Source: Candidatus Segetimicrobium genomatis (GTDB taxonomy: Bacteria > Sysuimicrobiota > Sysuimicrobiia > Sysuimicrobiales > Kaftiobacteriaceae). Taken from it: DNA of 43,906 nt. Of this stretch, positions 28,946 through 39,248 are shown piece after piece (the first letter of the stretch is position 1; every line of letters starts with the position of its first letter). A program made the position numbers and the translations under genes. Below the pieces are notes generated by a model that had not been told where the DNA came from, did not search any database, and saw only the letters and a program-made list of their open reading frames with translations. The stretch spans positions 1-43,906 of the forward strand of contig VBAI01000183.1 of NCBI GenBank assembly GCA_005882295.1, given 5' to 3'.

Positions 28946-31070
28946 CCTGCTTCTTGAAATCGGGACTGAGGAGCTTCCTCCCCACGACATTGCGCCGGCG
29001 CTGCAGCAACTTGCCGAGGGGATGCGCGCGGCCCTGGCCGCGCTGCGCATCGACGCCGGGGTCATTCGGACCTACGGCGCTCCCCGCCGGCTGGCCGTGG
29101 TGTGCATGGGTGTGGCTTCGCGCCAGCGTCCGATGGTGCGCGAGGTCCGCGGTCCGGCCGCCCAGGCGGCATTTGATGCCGAGGGCCGTCCCACCCAGGC
29201 CGCGATCGGATTTGCCCGGGCTCAGGGCGTGCCGGTGGAGCGGCTTCAGGCACGCGAGGTGGAGGGCAAACGGTACGCGGTCGCAGTGGTCGAAGAGCGC
29301 CCGAAGCACAGCGCCGAGGTGCTCCCCGGGGCACTCACCGGGGTGGTCACCCGGCTGTCGTTTTCCAAGATGATGCGGTGGGGCGAGGGCGAGGCACGGT
29401 TCGCCAGGCCGATCCGGTGGATGGTGGCGCTCCTGGGGCGAACCGTCCTGCGCGTGGAGGTGGCGGGGGTGCGGGCCGGGCGCACTACCCGAGGTCACCG
29501 CATTCTGGGGAGCGGGCCACGGGCGGTCGCCAGCGCGCAGGCGTACCTGAAGGTTTTGAAGTCTTCCGGTGTGATCGTCGATCAAGATGAACGCAGGCGG
29601 GTGATTGTTCAGCAGACGACCGCGCTGGCCAAGCAGGTGAGCGGCGTCCCGGTGCTGGACCCGGCGTTGCTGGACGAGCTGATCATGAGCACCGAGCACC
29701 CGCAGGCCCTGCGCGGCGCATTCGATCGTGAGTTCCTCACGCTCCCCGGTCCCGTGCTCGTGACCGTGATGCAGCACCATCAGAAGTACTTTGCCATCGA
29801 GGACGCCGGACGACGCCTCCTGCCGTATTTCCTGGCCGTGCGAGACGGCGATGCCCGCCACCTGGCGACGGTCCGCCAGGGCCACGAGTGGGTGTTGCGG
29901 GCGCGGCTGGCCGACGCCCGCTTCTTCGTCCAGGAAGATCGCAAGCACCGGTTGGAGGATTATCTCCCCAAGCTGGACGGCCTCCTGTTCCAGGCTCAAC
30001 TCGGCACGATGGCGGAGAAGACGCGCCGCCTGGTGGCGCTCGCCAGGCACGTGTCAGGGCTCCTGCTGCTCGATGGCCGCACGACGGAGGCGCTCCTCCG
30101 GGCGGCGACGCTGTGCAAGGCGGACCTGGTTACCAAGATGGTCGGCGAGTTCCCGGAGCTGCAGGGTGTGATCGGCCAGATCTATGCGGAGCTGGACGGC
30201 GAGCCCCCGGAGGTGGCGCGGGCGATCGGGGAGCATTACCGGCCGGCGCGGGCGGGAGACGCTGCGCCAAAGACACAGGTCGGCGCACTGCTGGGACTCG
30301 TGGACAAGATTGACACCCTGGTAGGGATCGTCGGCGTAGGGCTGGTGCCGACCGGCTCACAGGACCCGTACGGGCTCCGCCGCGCGGCGCAGGGCATCGT
30401 GGAGATCATTCAGATGCTGCGGCTGCGCATGCCACTGCGCGCGCTCGCGGAGGCGGCTGCGGCGGGATACGGCCGGCGCTGGGGGCCGGAAGTGCTCGAC
30501 CTCGTCGTGGACTTCCTGCGGCAGCGACTGCGGGCCATGTTGATCGACCAGGGCGTCCGGTATGATCTGGTCGATGCCGCCGTGGCCGTCAGCGGGGATG
30601 ACCTGCTGGCCGCCGCGGACCGGGCGCAGGCGCTCAGCGCGTTCGCCGGGCGCCCCGAATTCGCCCGCCTCTATGTTGCATACGATCGCGCCTCCCGGAT
30701 CCTGAGTGCGGAGGCGGCCTCACAGGTGGATCCCGAGAAGTTTGAAGTCCCGGCTGAGCACCGGCTGCATGAGGCGGCGATCCGGGTCTCCTCACGGGTC
30801 CGCACGGCGACTGCCGGTGGCGACTATCTCAACGCGCTGGGCGAGTTGCTGGCGTTGACCGAGCCGGTGGATCGCATCTTCGACGCTGTGCTCATCATGG
30901 CGCCCCAGCCGGCGGTGCGGGCCAACCGCCTGGCGCTGCTGCGTCTGGCGGTCGAGGCCTTCCGCCTTGTGGCGGACTTTTCGAAGGTGGTTGTGGCCTC
31001 GGATCAGCCGAGCACGCCGGACGGGGAACGGCGAGCGAAAACCACGAAGAAGGTACAGGCCGCTCGCTGA
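28938..31070 (+). CDS. glyS: Glycyl-tRNA synthetase beta subunit
   Basis: [28 protein letters not shown] ... [39 protein letters not shown]. Confidence 0.96.
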   Translation: MPDLLLEIGTEELPPHDIAPALQQLAEGMRAALAALRIDAGVIRTYGAPRRLAVVCMGVASRQRPMVREVRGPAAQAAFDAEGRPTQAAIGFARAQGVPVERLQAREVEGKRYAVAVVEERPKHSAEVLPGALTGVVTRLSFSKMMRWGEGEARFARPIRWMVALLGRTVLRVEVAGVRAGRTTRGHRILGSGPRAVASAQAYLKVLKSSGVIVDQDERRRVIVQQTTALAKQVSGVPVLDPALLDELIMSTEHPQALRGAFDREFLTLPGPVLVTVMQHHQKYFAIEDAGRRLLPYFLAVRDGDARHLATVRQGHEWVLRARLADARFFVQEDRKHRLEDYLPKLDGLLFQAQLGTMAEKTRRLVALARHVSGLLLLDGRTTEALLRAATLCKADLVTKMVGEFPELQGVIGQIYAELDGEPPEVARAIGEHYRPARAGDAAPKTQVGALLGLVDKIDTLVGIVGVGLVPTGSQDPYGLRRAAQGIVEIIQMLRLRMPLRALAEAAAAGYGRRWGPEVLDLVVDFLRQRLRAMLIDQGVRYDLVDAAVAVSGDDLLAAADRAQALSAFAGRPEFARLYVAYDRASRILSAEAASQVDPEKFEVPAEHRLHEAAIRVSSRVRTATAGGDYLNALGELLALTEPVDRIFDAVLIMAPQPAVRANRLALLRLAVEAFRLVADFSKVVVASDQPSTPDGERRAKTTKKVQAAR

Positions 31071-31102
31071 CCGCGAGCACCAGATGACGATGAGGTGAGG
31101 GT

Positions 31103-33898
31103 ATGGCACAGGTACGGAGTAAGAAGGCCACGCGGGTGCCGAAGACACGGGCGACCCGCACCGCCTCCGGGGCAAGCAAGCCGCGGAGCGGCCCTGCACC
31201 ATCCGGCGCAGGGCGGCGCCCTGCACCGTACGGTACAGGGCGGCGCCGATGGACGATGCTCTTTGCAGAGGGCAACGCGACAATGCGCGATCTGCTGGGT
31301 GGGAAGGGCGCCGGCCTGGCCGAGATGAGCCGCATCGGCCTGCCGGTACCGCCTGGGTTTACCATTACCACCGAGGCCTGTCTAGAGTACTACCGCCGGT
31401 CCCGGCAGTTCCCCGCCGGCCTGATGGATGAGGTCAGGCAGAAGATGCGCCTGCTGGAGGAACGGACCGGCAAGCGCTTCGGCGATGCCACCAAACCATT
31501 GCTGGTGTCCGTGCGGTCCGGTGCGAAGTTTAGCATGCCGGGCATGATGGACACCGTCCTCAACCTGGGGCTCAACAAGACGACGGTGGAGGGGCTGGCG
31601 CGGGCATCGGGCGATGCGCGATTTGCCTACGACTCCTACCGCCGGTTCATGCAGATGTTTGGCAACGTGGTGCTGGGGCTGAAGCACGAGCTCTTCGAGG
31701 ACATCCTCCTGGCCGCCAAGCGAGCGCGTGGGGTGACACAGGACACCGAGCTGAGCGCCGGCGACCTCGGAGCGCTGACCGAGGAGTACCGCCGCCTGGT
31801 GCGGGAGCGTGCCGGCCAGGCGTTCCCCGAGGATCCCTGGCAGCAACTGGAGATGGCCATCCACGCCGTCTTCGAATCGTGGAACAACCCCCGGGCCATC
31901 ACCTACCGGAACTTTAACAAGATTCCTCATGATCTGGGCACGGCGGTGAACGTGCAGACCATGGTGTTTGGCAACCTGGGGCCAACCTCCGGCACCGGGG
32001 TGGCGTTTACCCGCGATCCGGCGACGGGCGAGAAAAAGGTGTACGGGGAGTACCTGCTCAACGCGCAGGGGGAAGACGTCGTCGCCGGCATCCGCACGCC
32101 CAAGCCCATCGGCGAGCTGGTCCGGGATCTCCCCCAGGCGTACCGGCAGTTCATGGACGTGTGTGCGCTGTTGGAGAAGCACTACCGCGACGTGCAGGAC
32201 GTCGAGTTCACCATCGAACACGGCACGCTCTACCTGTTGCAGACGCGCAGCGGGAAGCGCACCGGACAGGCCGCGGTCAAGATTGCCGTCGACATGGTGC
32301 ACGAGAAGCTGATCACCAAAGAAGAGGCGCTGTTGCGCGCGGAGCCGGCGTCGCTGGAACAGCTCCTGCATCCGCGGCTCGATCCAGACGCCCCGCGCCG
32401 CGTCGTGGGGAAGGGCCTGGCCGCCAGTCCGGGAGCGGCCTCCGGCGCCATCGTGTTTGACGCCGACGAGGCGGTCAAGCTGGCAACGCAGCGCAAGGTC
32501 ATTCTGGCGCGGCCGGAAACCAACCCCGACGATATTCACGGGTTGGTGGCCGCGCAGGGCGTACTCACCAGCCGCGGCGGGATGACCAGCCACGCCGCGA
32601 TTGTGGCCCGCGGCATGGGGAAACCTGCCGTGGTCGGGGCGGAATCGCTGCGCATCGATGAGGAGGCCGGGCAACTCGCGGCCGGTGATGTGGTCATCCA
32701 TCAGGGGGACGTGATTACGATCGACGGATCCACCGGTGAGGTCATCCTGGGGGAGGTGCCCGTCATCGAGCCGTCGCTGGCGGGGGAAATCGAGGAGCTG
32801 CTGCGGTGGGCCGACCAGGTCCGGACGCTGGGCGTGCGTGCGAATGCCGATTACCCGCGGGACGCACGCAAGGCGCTAGAGTTTGGCGCGGAAGGGATCG
32901 GTCTGTGCCGGACCGAGCATATGTTTATGGAAGCCGAGCGGCTGCCGATCATGCAGCAGATGATCATGGCGGCCACGGAGGGAGAGCGGCGGGCGGCGCT
33001 GGACCGCTTGCTGCTCTTCCAGAAGGAAGACTTCAAAGGGATCTTTCGCGAGATGGGCAACCGGCCCGTGATCATCCGTCTACTGGACCCGCCCTTGCAC
33101 GAGTTCCTGCCGCGGATGGAAGATTTGCTCGTCGAAGTCACCGAGATGCGAGCGCGCGGCGAGACGGACGGGTTGCAGGAGAAAGAAGCGCTGTTGCGCC
33201 GGGTGCAGATGCTGCACGAGTTCAATCCAATGCTGGGCCTGCGCGGGTGCCGGCTGGGTATCCTCTATCCCGAGATCAATGAGATGCAGGTCCGCGCCAT
33301 CCTCCTGGCGGCGGTCGAGGTGAAGCGCGACGAGGGCATCGACGTCATCCCGGAGGTCATGATTCCACTGGTGGGCCATCCCAATGAGTTGCAGTTTGTG
33401 CACCAGCAACTGGTGACCGTCGCGGCGCAGATCGTGAAGGAGGCCGGGGTGTCGGTGCGCTACCTCTTCGGCACCATGATCGAGATCCCGCGCGCCTGCC
33501 TGGTGGCCGATCAGATCGCCGAGATCGCGGAGTTCTTCTCGTTTGGGACGAACGATCTCACGCAGACCATCTTTGGGTTCAGCCGCGACGACGCGCAGGC
33601 GAAGTTCCTCAATCAATACCTGGAAAAGGGCATCCTCACAGACGACCCATTCCAGGTCCTGGACCGTAGCGGGGTCGGTAAGCTGATGGAGATGGGCGCG
33701 AGGCTGGGGAAGAAGGTCCGCGCTGATTTGGAGGTGGGCATCTGTGGTGAGCACGGCGGCGACCCATCCTCGGTCGAGTTCTGCCACCAGATCGGGCTGG
33801 ATTATGTCTCCTGCTCGCCCTTCCGCGTGCCGATCGCCCGGCTCGCTGCGGCGCAGGCACGCCTGAAGGAGAAGACGGCGACAGCGAAAGATATCTAA
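31103..33898 (+). CDS. ppdK: Pyruvate, phosphate dikinase
   Basis: EGNATMRDLLGGKGAGLAEMSRIGLPVPPGFTITTEACLEYY; LTSRGGMTSHAAIVARGMGKPAVVGA phosphohistidine motif; GLDYVSCSPFRVPIARLAAAQ C-terminus. Confidence 0.97.
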   Translation: MAQVRSKKATRVPKTRATRTASGASKPRSGPAPSGAGRRPAPYGTGRRRWTMLFAEGNATMRDLLGGKGAGLAEMSRIGLPVPPGFTITTEACLEYYRRSRQFPAGLMDEVRQKMRLLEERTGKRFGDATKPLLVSVRSGAKFSMPGMMDTVLNLGLNKTTVEGLARASGDARFAYDSYRRFMQMFGNVVLGLKHELFEDILLAAKRARGVTQDTELSAGDLGALTEEYRRLVRERAGQAFPEDPWQQLEMAIHAVFESWNNPRAITYRNFNKIPHDLGTAVNVQTMVFGNLGPTSGTGVAFTRDPATGEKKVYGEYLLNAQGEDVVAGIRTPKPIGELVRDLPQAYRQFMDVCALLEKHYRDVQDVEFTIEHGTLYLLQTRSGKRTGQAAVKIAVDMVHEKLITKEEALLRAEPASLEQLLHPRLDPDAPRRVVGKGLAASPGAASGAIVFDADEAVKLATQRKVILARPETNPDDIHGLVAAQGVLTSRGGMTSHAAIVARGMGKPAVVGAESLRIDEEAGQLAAGDVVIHQGDVITIDGSTGEVILGEVPVIEPSLAGEIEELLRWADQVRTLGVRANADYPRDARKALEFGAEGIGLCRTEHMFMEAERLPIMQQMIMAATEGERRAALDRLLLFQKEDFKGIFREMGNRPVIIRLLDPPLHEFLPRMEDLLVEVTEMRARGETDGLQEKEALLRRVQMLHEFNPMLGLRGCRLGILYPEINEMQVRAILLAAVEVKRDEGIDVIPEVMIPLVGHPNELQFVHQQLVTVAAQIVKEAGVSVRYLFGTMIEIPRACLVADQIAEIAEFFSFGTNDLTQTIFGFSRDDAQAKFLNQYLEKGILTDDPFQVLDRSGVGKLMEMGARLGKKVRADLEVGICGEHGGDPSSVEFCHQIGLDYVSCSPFRVPIARLAAAQARLKEKTATAKDI
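31192..31240 (+). repeat. Two tandem in-frame palindromic units in the ppdK N-terminal extension
   Basis: CCCTGCACCATCCGGCGCAGGG (31192-31213) and CCCTGCACCGTACGGTACAGGG (31219-31240); related to CCCTGTACCATCTGGTACAGGG in secA. Confidence 0.85.
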
Positions 33899-33904
33899 CG
33901 AACT

Positions 33905-34014
33905 GCGTCTACTTGGTCTGCCTGGTCTTCTTGGTCTACTTGGTCTCCTTGCTCCACACCACGCGGGGTTTGCAGACCAAGTAGACTAAGTAGACCGAGG
34001 AGACTAAGGAGACG
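33905..34014 (+). repeat. Inverted repeat with 9-nt periodic arms (GTCTACTTG / CAAGTAGAC)
   Basis: GCGTCTACTTGGTCTGCCTGGTCTTCTTGGTCTACTTGGTCTCCTTGC versus GCAGACCAAGTAGACTAAGTAGACCGAGGAGACTAAGGAGACGG; same word as 8522-8640. Confidence 0.92.
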
Positions 34015-34027
34015 GTTTTCGCTTTGC

Positions 34028-35104
34028 ATGCCAACCCCCCGAGAAATCACCGAAGAGCGGGAGCGCGAGTGGCTCAGTCCTCGCGCTGCCCTGGCGTCCG
34101 CCTCGAAAGGACGCGAGACGGCTGAGCCGCAGGATGACCTGCGCACCTGTTTTCAGCGCGATCGTGATCGCATCATTCACAGCAAGGCCTTCCGCCGGCT
34201 GAAGCATAAGACCCAGGTCTTCCTCGCGCCGGAGGGGGATCACTATCGGACGCGCCTGACCCACACGCTGGAAGTAATGCAGGTGGCCCGCACCGTCGCC
34301 CGCGCGTTGCGGCTCAACGAGGACCTCACCGAAGCCGTCGCCCTCGCGCACGACCTGGGGCATCCGCCGTTCGGGCACGCCGGGGAGGACGCCCTTAACG
34401 AGATGATGCGACCGGTCGGCGGCTTCCGCCATTACGAGCAAAGCCTGCGCGTCGTGCACCTGCTGGAGATCCGGACGCCGGCCGGCGGAACGCCGGTGCG
34501 GGGGCTGAACCTGACATGGGAAGTGCGCGACGGGATCGGGAGTCATTCCAAAGGTCTGGCCGAACTGCCGCCGGCCGCAGACGACCGGCCGGATGGAACA
34601 CTCCCGGCCACGTTCGAGGGACAGGTGGTCCGGCTGGCCGACCGGATTGCCTACGTGCACCATGACACCGATGACGCGATCCGCGCCGGGTTGATCACCG
34701 AGCAGGACGTCCCGGTCCCGGTGCGCGAGGTGCTGGGGGCCGCGCACGGGGGCTGGCTGGGCCGCCTGGTGCGGGATCTGGTGGCGAGCAGCGGAGATCA
34801 GCGCATCATCCGTCCCAGCGAAGACGTCCGCCTGGCCCTGAATGCGCTGGTGGATTTCCTCACCGAGCGAGTGTATCGAGGGCCGTCCGCCGTGGTGGAG
34901 GTGGCCAAAGCGAAGCGCCTCGTGGCGGCCTTGTATGATTACTACCTCGGCCACCCCGACGAGGTCTCGCCGGAGTACCAGGATCTTATGGCGCGGGGGG
35001 AGCCCGTGCGCCGCGTAATCGGAGACTTCCTGGCCGGGATGACCGACCGCTACGCCATCCGCCTGGCCGAATCACTCTTCATCCCCCATGCTTGGTCGCC
35101 CTGA
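34028..35104 (+). CDS. dgt: Deoxyguanosinetriphosphate triphosphohydrolase-like HD protein
   Basis: FQRDRDRIIHSKAFRRLKHKTQVFLAPEGDHYRTRLTHTLEVMQVARTVARALRLNEDLTEAVALAHDLGHPPFGHAGE. Confidence 0.94.
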   Translation: MPTPREITEEREREWLSPRAALASASKGRETAEPQDDLRTCFQRDRDRIIHSKAFRRLKHKTQVFLAPEGDHYRTRLTHTLEVMQVARTVARALRLNEDLTEAVALAHDLGHPPFGHAGEDALNEMMRPVGGFRHYEQSLRVVHLLEIRTPAGGTPVRGLNLTWEVRDGIGSHSKGLAELPPAADDRPDGTLPATFEGQVVRLADRIAYVHHDTDDAIRAGLITEQDVPVPVREVLGAAHGGWLGRLVRDLVASSGDQRIIRPSEDVRLALNALVDFLTERVYRGPSAVVEVAKAKRLVAALYDYYLGHPDEVSPEYQDLMARGEPVRRVIGDFLAGMTDRYAIRLAESLFIPHAWSP

Positions 35105-35129
35105 GACCAAGGGACCAAACAGGCCGGGA

Positions 35130-35166
35130 GAACCTCTATGAGTTGTCGAACCTCTAATGGAGAGGT
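35130..35166 (+). promoter_or_regulatory. Possible Shine-Dalgarno-sequestering hairpin with duplicated anti-SD word before hpf
   Basis: Direct repeat GAACCTCTA at 35130-35138 and 35148-35156; ACCTCT (35150-35155) is complementary to AGAGGT (35161-35166), which overlaps the SD next to ATG 35167. Confidence 0.5.
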
Positions 35167-35757
35167 ATGTTCGTGGCGCGAACCAGGGAGCTCCGACCGC
35201 TTCACGTCATCGTACAGGGCAAGCACATGGATGTCACTCCAGCCCTGCGCGGTTACGCCGAGACAAAGATCGGCAAGATCGCGCGGTACTTCGACCAGGT
35301 ACAGGATGCCCAGGTGGTGCTGAGCGTGGAGCGCCGCGGCGGGCTGGGCAAGGCGCAGGTGGTTGAGATCACGGTGCGGGGGGACGGCGTCGTGTTGCGT
35401 GGAGAGGACGCGTCGTCCGACATGTACGCCTCCATCGACCTGGTGGTGGCGAAACTGAAGAAGCAGATCGAGAAGTACCGCAGCAAGATGATTCTCAAGC
35501 GGCGCATCGAAGAGTCCCGCCGCAAGGCCAGACTCCACAGCTCCGCCGAGGCCGCGCTGCGCGCGGGTCCGCCTGGAGGGGGGATCGTGCGGACCAAGCG
35601 CTTTGCGATGAAGCCGATGACGCAGGAGGATGCCGTGCTGCAGATGGAACTGCTGGGCCATGACTTCTTCGTCTTCCGCAATGGCAGCACGATGGAGGTC
35701 AACGTCGTGTACCGGCGGAACGACGGGGGGTACGGGGTGATCGAGCCGGAACCATGA
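35167..35757 (+). CDS. hpf: Long-form ribosome hibernation promoting factor
   Basis: LHVIVQGKHMDVTPALRGYAETKIGKIARYFDQVQDAQVVLSVER; C-terminal RTKRFAMKPMTQEDAVLQMELLGHDFFVFRNGSTMEVNVVYRRNDGGYGVIEPE. Confidence 0.95.
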   Translation: MFVARTRELRPLHVIVQGKHMDVTPALRGYAETKIGKIARYFDQVQDAQVVLSVERRGGLGKAQVVEITVRGDGVVLRGEDASSDMYASIDLVVAKLKKQIEKYRSKMILKRRIEESRRKARLHSSAEAALRAGPPGGGIVRTKRFAMKPMTQEDAVLQMELLGHDFFVFRNGSTMEVNVVYRRNDGGYGVIEPEP

Positions 35758-35835
35758 GAACGGAAACGGGAAACAGGTAACGGGAAACAGGGCCAGGCGA
35801 CTGAAAGCGGTTGTTTCCCGTTTCCCGCTTCCGTC
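35758..35835 (+). repeat. Inverted repeat with 7-nt periodic arms (GGGAAAC / GTTTCCC)
   Basis: GAACGGAAACGGGAAACAGGTAACGGGAAACAGG versus GTTGTTTCCCGTTTCCCGCTTCCGTC. Confidence 0.9.
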
Positions 35836-35849
35836 AGTTGGGGTGTGGG

Positions 35850-36506
35850 GTGCCAGACGTGCCAGAACAGGGGGGATCGCCGACCGAGGCCGCTGAAGCC
35901 GTGCTGCGCAAGTTGCGCGGCGTGAAAGCGGTGCGGGTGGAGACAGACGACGCCGGGGCGATCCGTCTTGTCCACGTCCTGGGGGGTCCGGACCGCAGTC
36001 CCAAGGTGATTGCCGTGGACGTCGTCTCCGCCCTGGCGGCTGAACTCGGCGTGCAACTGGAGCCGCGGCAGGTGCGGGTCGCCGCGCAGCAGCGCACCGA
36101 GGAGAGCGCCCCCCCGGAGCAGGCGCGCTTGAAGTTTGTTGGGTTGAGCGTCTCCGCCCTCCGCAACGCCGCAGAGGTCAAAGTACAACTGGAGGACGAG
36201 GGGCTGATGTACGAAGGCATCAGCAGCGGCCCCAATGCCACCCGCAACCGCCTGGAACTTGTCGCCGAAGCCACCCTGCGCGCGCTCGAAATCTATCTGC
36301 GGGCCAGCGGTCTCTTCCTGCTTGACGGGGTGATGCTCTCGAGGATTGGGGGCCACGAAGTGGTCGTCGCCGTGGTATCACTGGCCGGCCGCGAGGAGGA
36401 GATACTTGCTGGATCATCCCTCGTGCGTGACGATCCTCGCGGAGCGGTCGTGCGCGCCATCCTCGATGCTACGAATCGGACCGTGTCCTCGCTGCTCGGA
36501 CGCTGA
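35850..36506 (+). CDS. Hypothetical protein, possibly two-domain, unknown function
   Basis: ORF in codon-usage-consistent frame between hpf and secA; probable start GTG 35850. Confidence 0.75.
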   Translation: MPDVPEQGGSPTEAAEAVLRKLRGVKAVRVETDDAGAIRLVHVLGGPDRSPKVIAVDVVSALAAELGVQLEPRQVRVAAQQRTEESAPPEQARLKFVGLSVSALRNAAEVKVQLEDEGLMYEGISSGPNATRNRLELVAEATLRALEIYLRASGLFLLDGVMLSRIGGHEVVVAVVSLAGREEEILAGSSLVRDDPRGAVVRAILDATNRTVSSLLGR

Positions 36507-36507
36507 A

Positions 36508-36542
36508 CGACCTCTTCAACTTTTCAACTCCGGACGAGGTCG
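36508..36542 (+). repeat. Stem-loop CGACCTC...GAGGTCG with TTCAACTTTTCAAC in the loop
   Basis: 7-bp perfect stem immediately after the upstream stop codon and before the secA -10 box. Confidence 0.5.
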
Positions 36543-36554
36543 CTCGCATCAAGA

Positions 36555-36563
36555 TGCTATAAT
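36555..36563 (+). promoter_or_regulatory. Extended -10 promoter TGCTATAAT for secA
   Basis: TGN-TATAAT; ends 9 nt before ATG 36573; no Shine-Dalgarno. Confidence 0.7.
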
Positions 36564-36572
36564 AACTCCGCT

Positions 36573-39248
36573 ATGAGTAGCATTTTGGCGCGGCTGCTGG
36601 GCGATTCCACGGCGCGCGAACTTCAGCGGATCCAGCCACTCCTCCAGATGGCCAACGCGCTGGAGGCGGAGATTTCCGCGCTCTCCGACCAGGCGCTTGC
36701 CGGAAAGACCACCGAGTTCAAGGAGCGGCTCAGCGCGGGGGAGACGCTCGACGATCTCCTCCCCGAGGCGTTCGCGGTGGTGCGCGAGGCGTCGCGGCGC
36801 ACGCTCGGGCAGCGTCACTTCGACGTGCAGTTGCTCGGGGGCATGGTGCTGCACCAGGGCAAGATCGCCGAGATGCGGACCGGGGAGGGGAAAACGCTGG
36901 TCGCCACGCTGCCGGTGTATCTCAACGCCCTGGCCGGCCGCGGGGTCCACCTGGTGACCGTGAACGACTACCTGGCCCGCCGCGACGCGGGCTGGATGGG
37001 GCCCATCTACCACGCTCTGGGGTTGTCTGTGGCAGCCATTGCGCACGAGTTCAGCGGGCTGTACGATCCCGGCTACGCCGATCCGCAAGCGCACGCCGAT
37101 GACCGCCTGAACCACTTCCGGCCGGTGACCCGCCGGGAGGCGTATCAGGCCGATGTCACCTACGGGACGGTGAGCGAGTTCGGGTTCGACTACCTGCGCG
37201 ACAACATGGCGCTGCGGCCCGAGGACCTGGGCCAGCGCGAGCTGGGATACGCCATCGTCGATGAGGTCGATTTCATTCTCATTGATGAGGCACGGACGCC
37301 GCTGATCATCTCCGGCATGGTGGAGGGGTCAACCAAGAAGTACTACGACTTTGCCAGACTGGTCGAGCGCCTGGTCGCTTCCCGCGATTACACCGTGGAC
37401 GAGAAACTCAAGACGGCAACGCTGACCGAGGAGGGGATGACACGCGCCGAGCGAGCGCTGGGTGTCGAGAATCTGGCCGACATCGAGCACGTGGATTTCA
37501 TGCATCACCTCCAGCAGGCGCTGCGGGCGCACGCCTGCTACAAGAAAGATGTAGATTACGTGGTCAAGGACGGCCAGGTGATCATCGTGGACGAGTTCAC
37601 CGGACGGCTCATGCTGGGCCGCCGGTACTCCGACGGGCTGCATCAGGCCATTGAGGCGAAGGAGAACGTCCGTATCGAGCGTGAGAGCCAGACCCTGGCC
37701 TCCATCACCATTCAGAACTACTTCCGCATGTATGCCAAGCTGGCCGGGATGACCGGCACGGCCAAGACAGAGGAAGAAGAGCTCCAGAAAATATACAATC
37801 TCCCCGTCGTGGTCATCCCCACGCACAAGCCGATGATCCGCCAGGACGCGCCCGACCTCATCTACAAAACCGAACGGGCCAAGTTCCGCGCGGTGGTGAC
37901 GGAGATTGAGGAGTGGCACAGACGCGGCCGGCCGGTGCTGGTGGGGACGCGGAGCATCGAAAAGAACGAGCAGCTGAGCGAGATGCTCCGCCGGCGCGGC
38001 GTGCCCCACGAGATCCTCAACGCCAAGCAGCACGAACGCGAGGCGGAGATCATCGCCCAGGCTGGCCGGCTTGGCGCGGTGACGATCGCGACGAACATGG
38101 CCGGGCGGGGCGTGGACATCCTCCTGGGAGGCAACCCGCCGGATCAGGCGGAGGGGGACAAGGTCCGCGCGCTCGGTGGGCTGCATGTCATCGGCACTGA
38201 GCGCCATGAAGCCCGCCGGATCGACAACCAGCTCCGCGGTCGTACCGGCCGGCAGGGCGACTCCGGGTCCTCCCGCTTCTATGTGGGCCTGGACGACGAG
38301 CTGATGCGGCTGTTTGCCGGCCAGCGCGTGGCGGCGATCATGGACCGGCTGGGCATCGACGAGGACACGCCGATCGAGCACGGGCTGGTGACCAGGCAGA
38401 TCGAGAACGCTCAAAAGAAAGTCGAACAATATCACTTCGACGTCCGCAAGCATGTGCTGGAATACGACGACGTCCTCAACGTGCAGCGCAAGGTCATCTA
38501 CGGAGAGCGGCGCAAGGCCCTGTTCGGCGACAACGTACGCGAGAACGTGCTGGACATGTTCGAACGGCTGCTGGGGACCCTGGTGGATGCCCACTGTCCC
38601 GCCGATGCCCGGCCCGAGGAGTGGGATCTGGAGGGGTTGCGGGAGTTCGCGGCGAGGTTGATTCCGGCGCTGGCCGACGTCCCGGTCGCAGAGGATGCCA
38701 GCCGCGAGGACGTCAAGGAGAGGCTGGAGTCCGCGGCGCTGGGAGCGTACGAACGCAAAGAGCAGGAGATCGGCGTAGAACAACTCCGCGAGGTAGAACG
38801 GCTGGTGCTCCTGCAGACCATCGACCGGAAGTGGATCGACCACCTGTATGCCATGGAGGCGTTGCGTGAAGGGATTGGGTTGCGCGCCTATGCCCAGGTC
38901 AGCCCGCTGATCGAGTACCAGCGGGAGGGGTATGACCTGTTCCAGCAAATGCTGACCGAGATTCAGGAGGAGACGGTGCAGGTGCTCCTCCGGCTCCAGG
39001 TAGAACCCGGCGCCTCGCTGGCCCCGCGCCCTGTACCATCTGGTACAGGGCCGCGCCGGCCGGCCGTGATGCCGGGAGCACGCCCTGCCCGCGAGCCGGC
39101 CGCAGTCGCCAGCGCGGCGGGCGGCGGGACGCCACGGCACGCCGCGACAATCGACCCGGCTGCGGACCGGCGGAAGATCGGTCGCAACGACCCGTGCTGG
39201 TGCGGCAGCGGGAAGAAGTACAAGAAGTGCCACGGCAAGGACGAATAA
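36573..39248 (+). CDS. secA: Preprotein translocase subunit SecA
   Basis: [41 protein letters not shown]-terminal SEC-C motif [21 protein letters not shown]. Confidence 0.97.
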   Translation: MSSILARLLGDSTARELQRIQPLLQMANALEAEISALSDQALAGKTTEFKERLSAGETLDDLLPEAFAVVREASRRTLGQRHFDVQLLGGMVLHQGKIAEMRTGEGKTLVATLPVYLNALAGRGVHLVTVNDYLARRDAGWMGPIYHALGLSVAAIAHEFSGLYDPGYADPQAHADDRLNHFRPVTRREAYQADVTYGTVSEFGFDYLRDNMALRPEDLGQRELGYAIVDEVDFILIDEARTPLIISGMVEGSTKKYYDFARLVERLVASRDYTVDEKLKTATLTEEGMTRAERALGVENLADIEHVDFMHHLQQALRAHACYKKDVDYVVKDGQVIIVDEFTGRLMLGRRYSDGLHQAIEAKENVRIERESQTLASITIQNYFRMYAKLAGMTGTAKTEEEELQKIYNLPVVVIPTHKPMIRQDAPDLIYKTERAKFRAVVTEIEEWHRRGRPVLVGTRSIEKNEQLSEMLRRRGVPHEILNAKQHEREAEIIAQAGRLGAVTIATNMAGRGVDILLGGNPPDQAEGDKVRALGGLHVIGTERHEARRIDNQLRGRTGRQGDSGSSRFYVGLDDELMRLFAGQRVAAIMDRLGIDEDTPIEHGLVTRQIENAQKKVEQYHFDVRKHVLEYDDVLNVQRKVIYGERRKALFGDNVRENVLDMFERLLGTLVDAHCPADARPEEWDLEGLREFAARLIPALADVPVAEDASREDVKERLESAALGAYERKEQEIGVEQLREVERLVLLQTIDRKWIDHLYAMEALREGIGLRAYAQVSPLIEYQREGYDLFQQMLTEIQEETVQVLLRLQVEPGASLAPRPVPSGTGPRRPAVMPGARPAREPAAVASAAGGGTPRHAATIDPAADRRKIGRNDPCWCGSGKKYKKCHGKDE
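39029..39050 (+). repeat. In-frame palindrome inside secA C-terminal linker
   Basis: CCCTGTACCATCTGGTACAGGG: perfect 9-bp stem, 4-nt loop; same unit as in ppdK. Confidence 0.85.
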
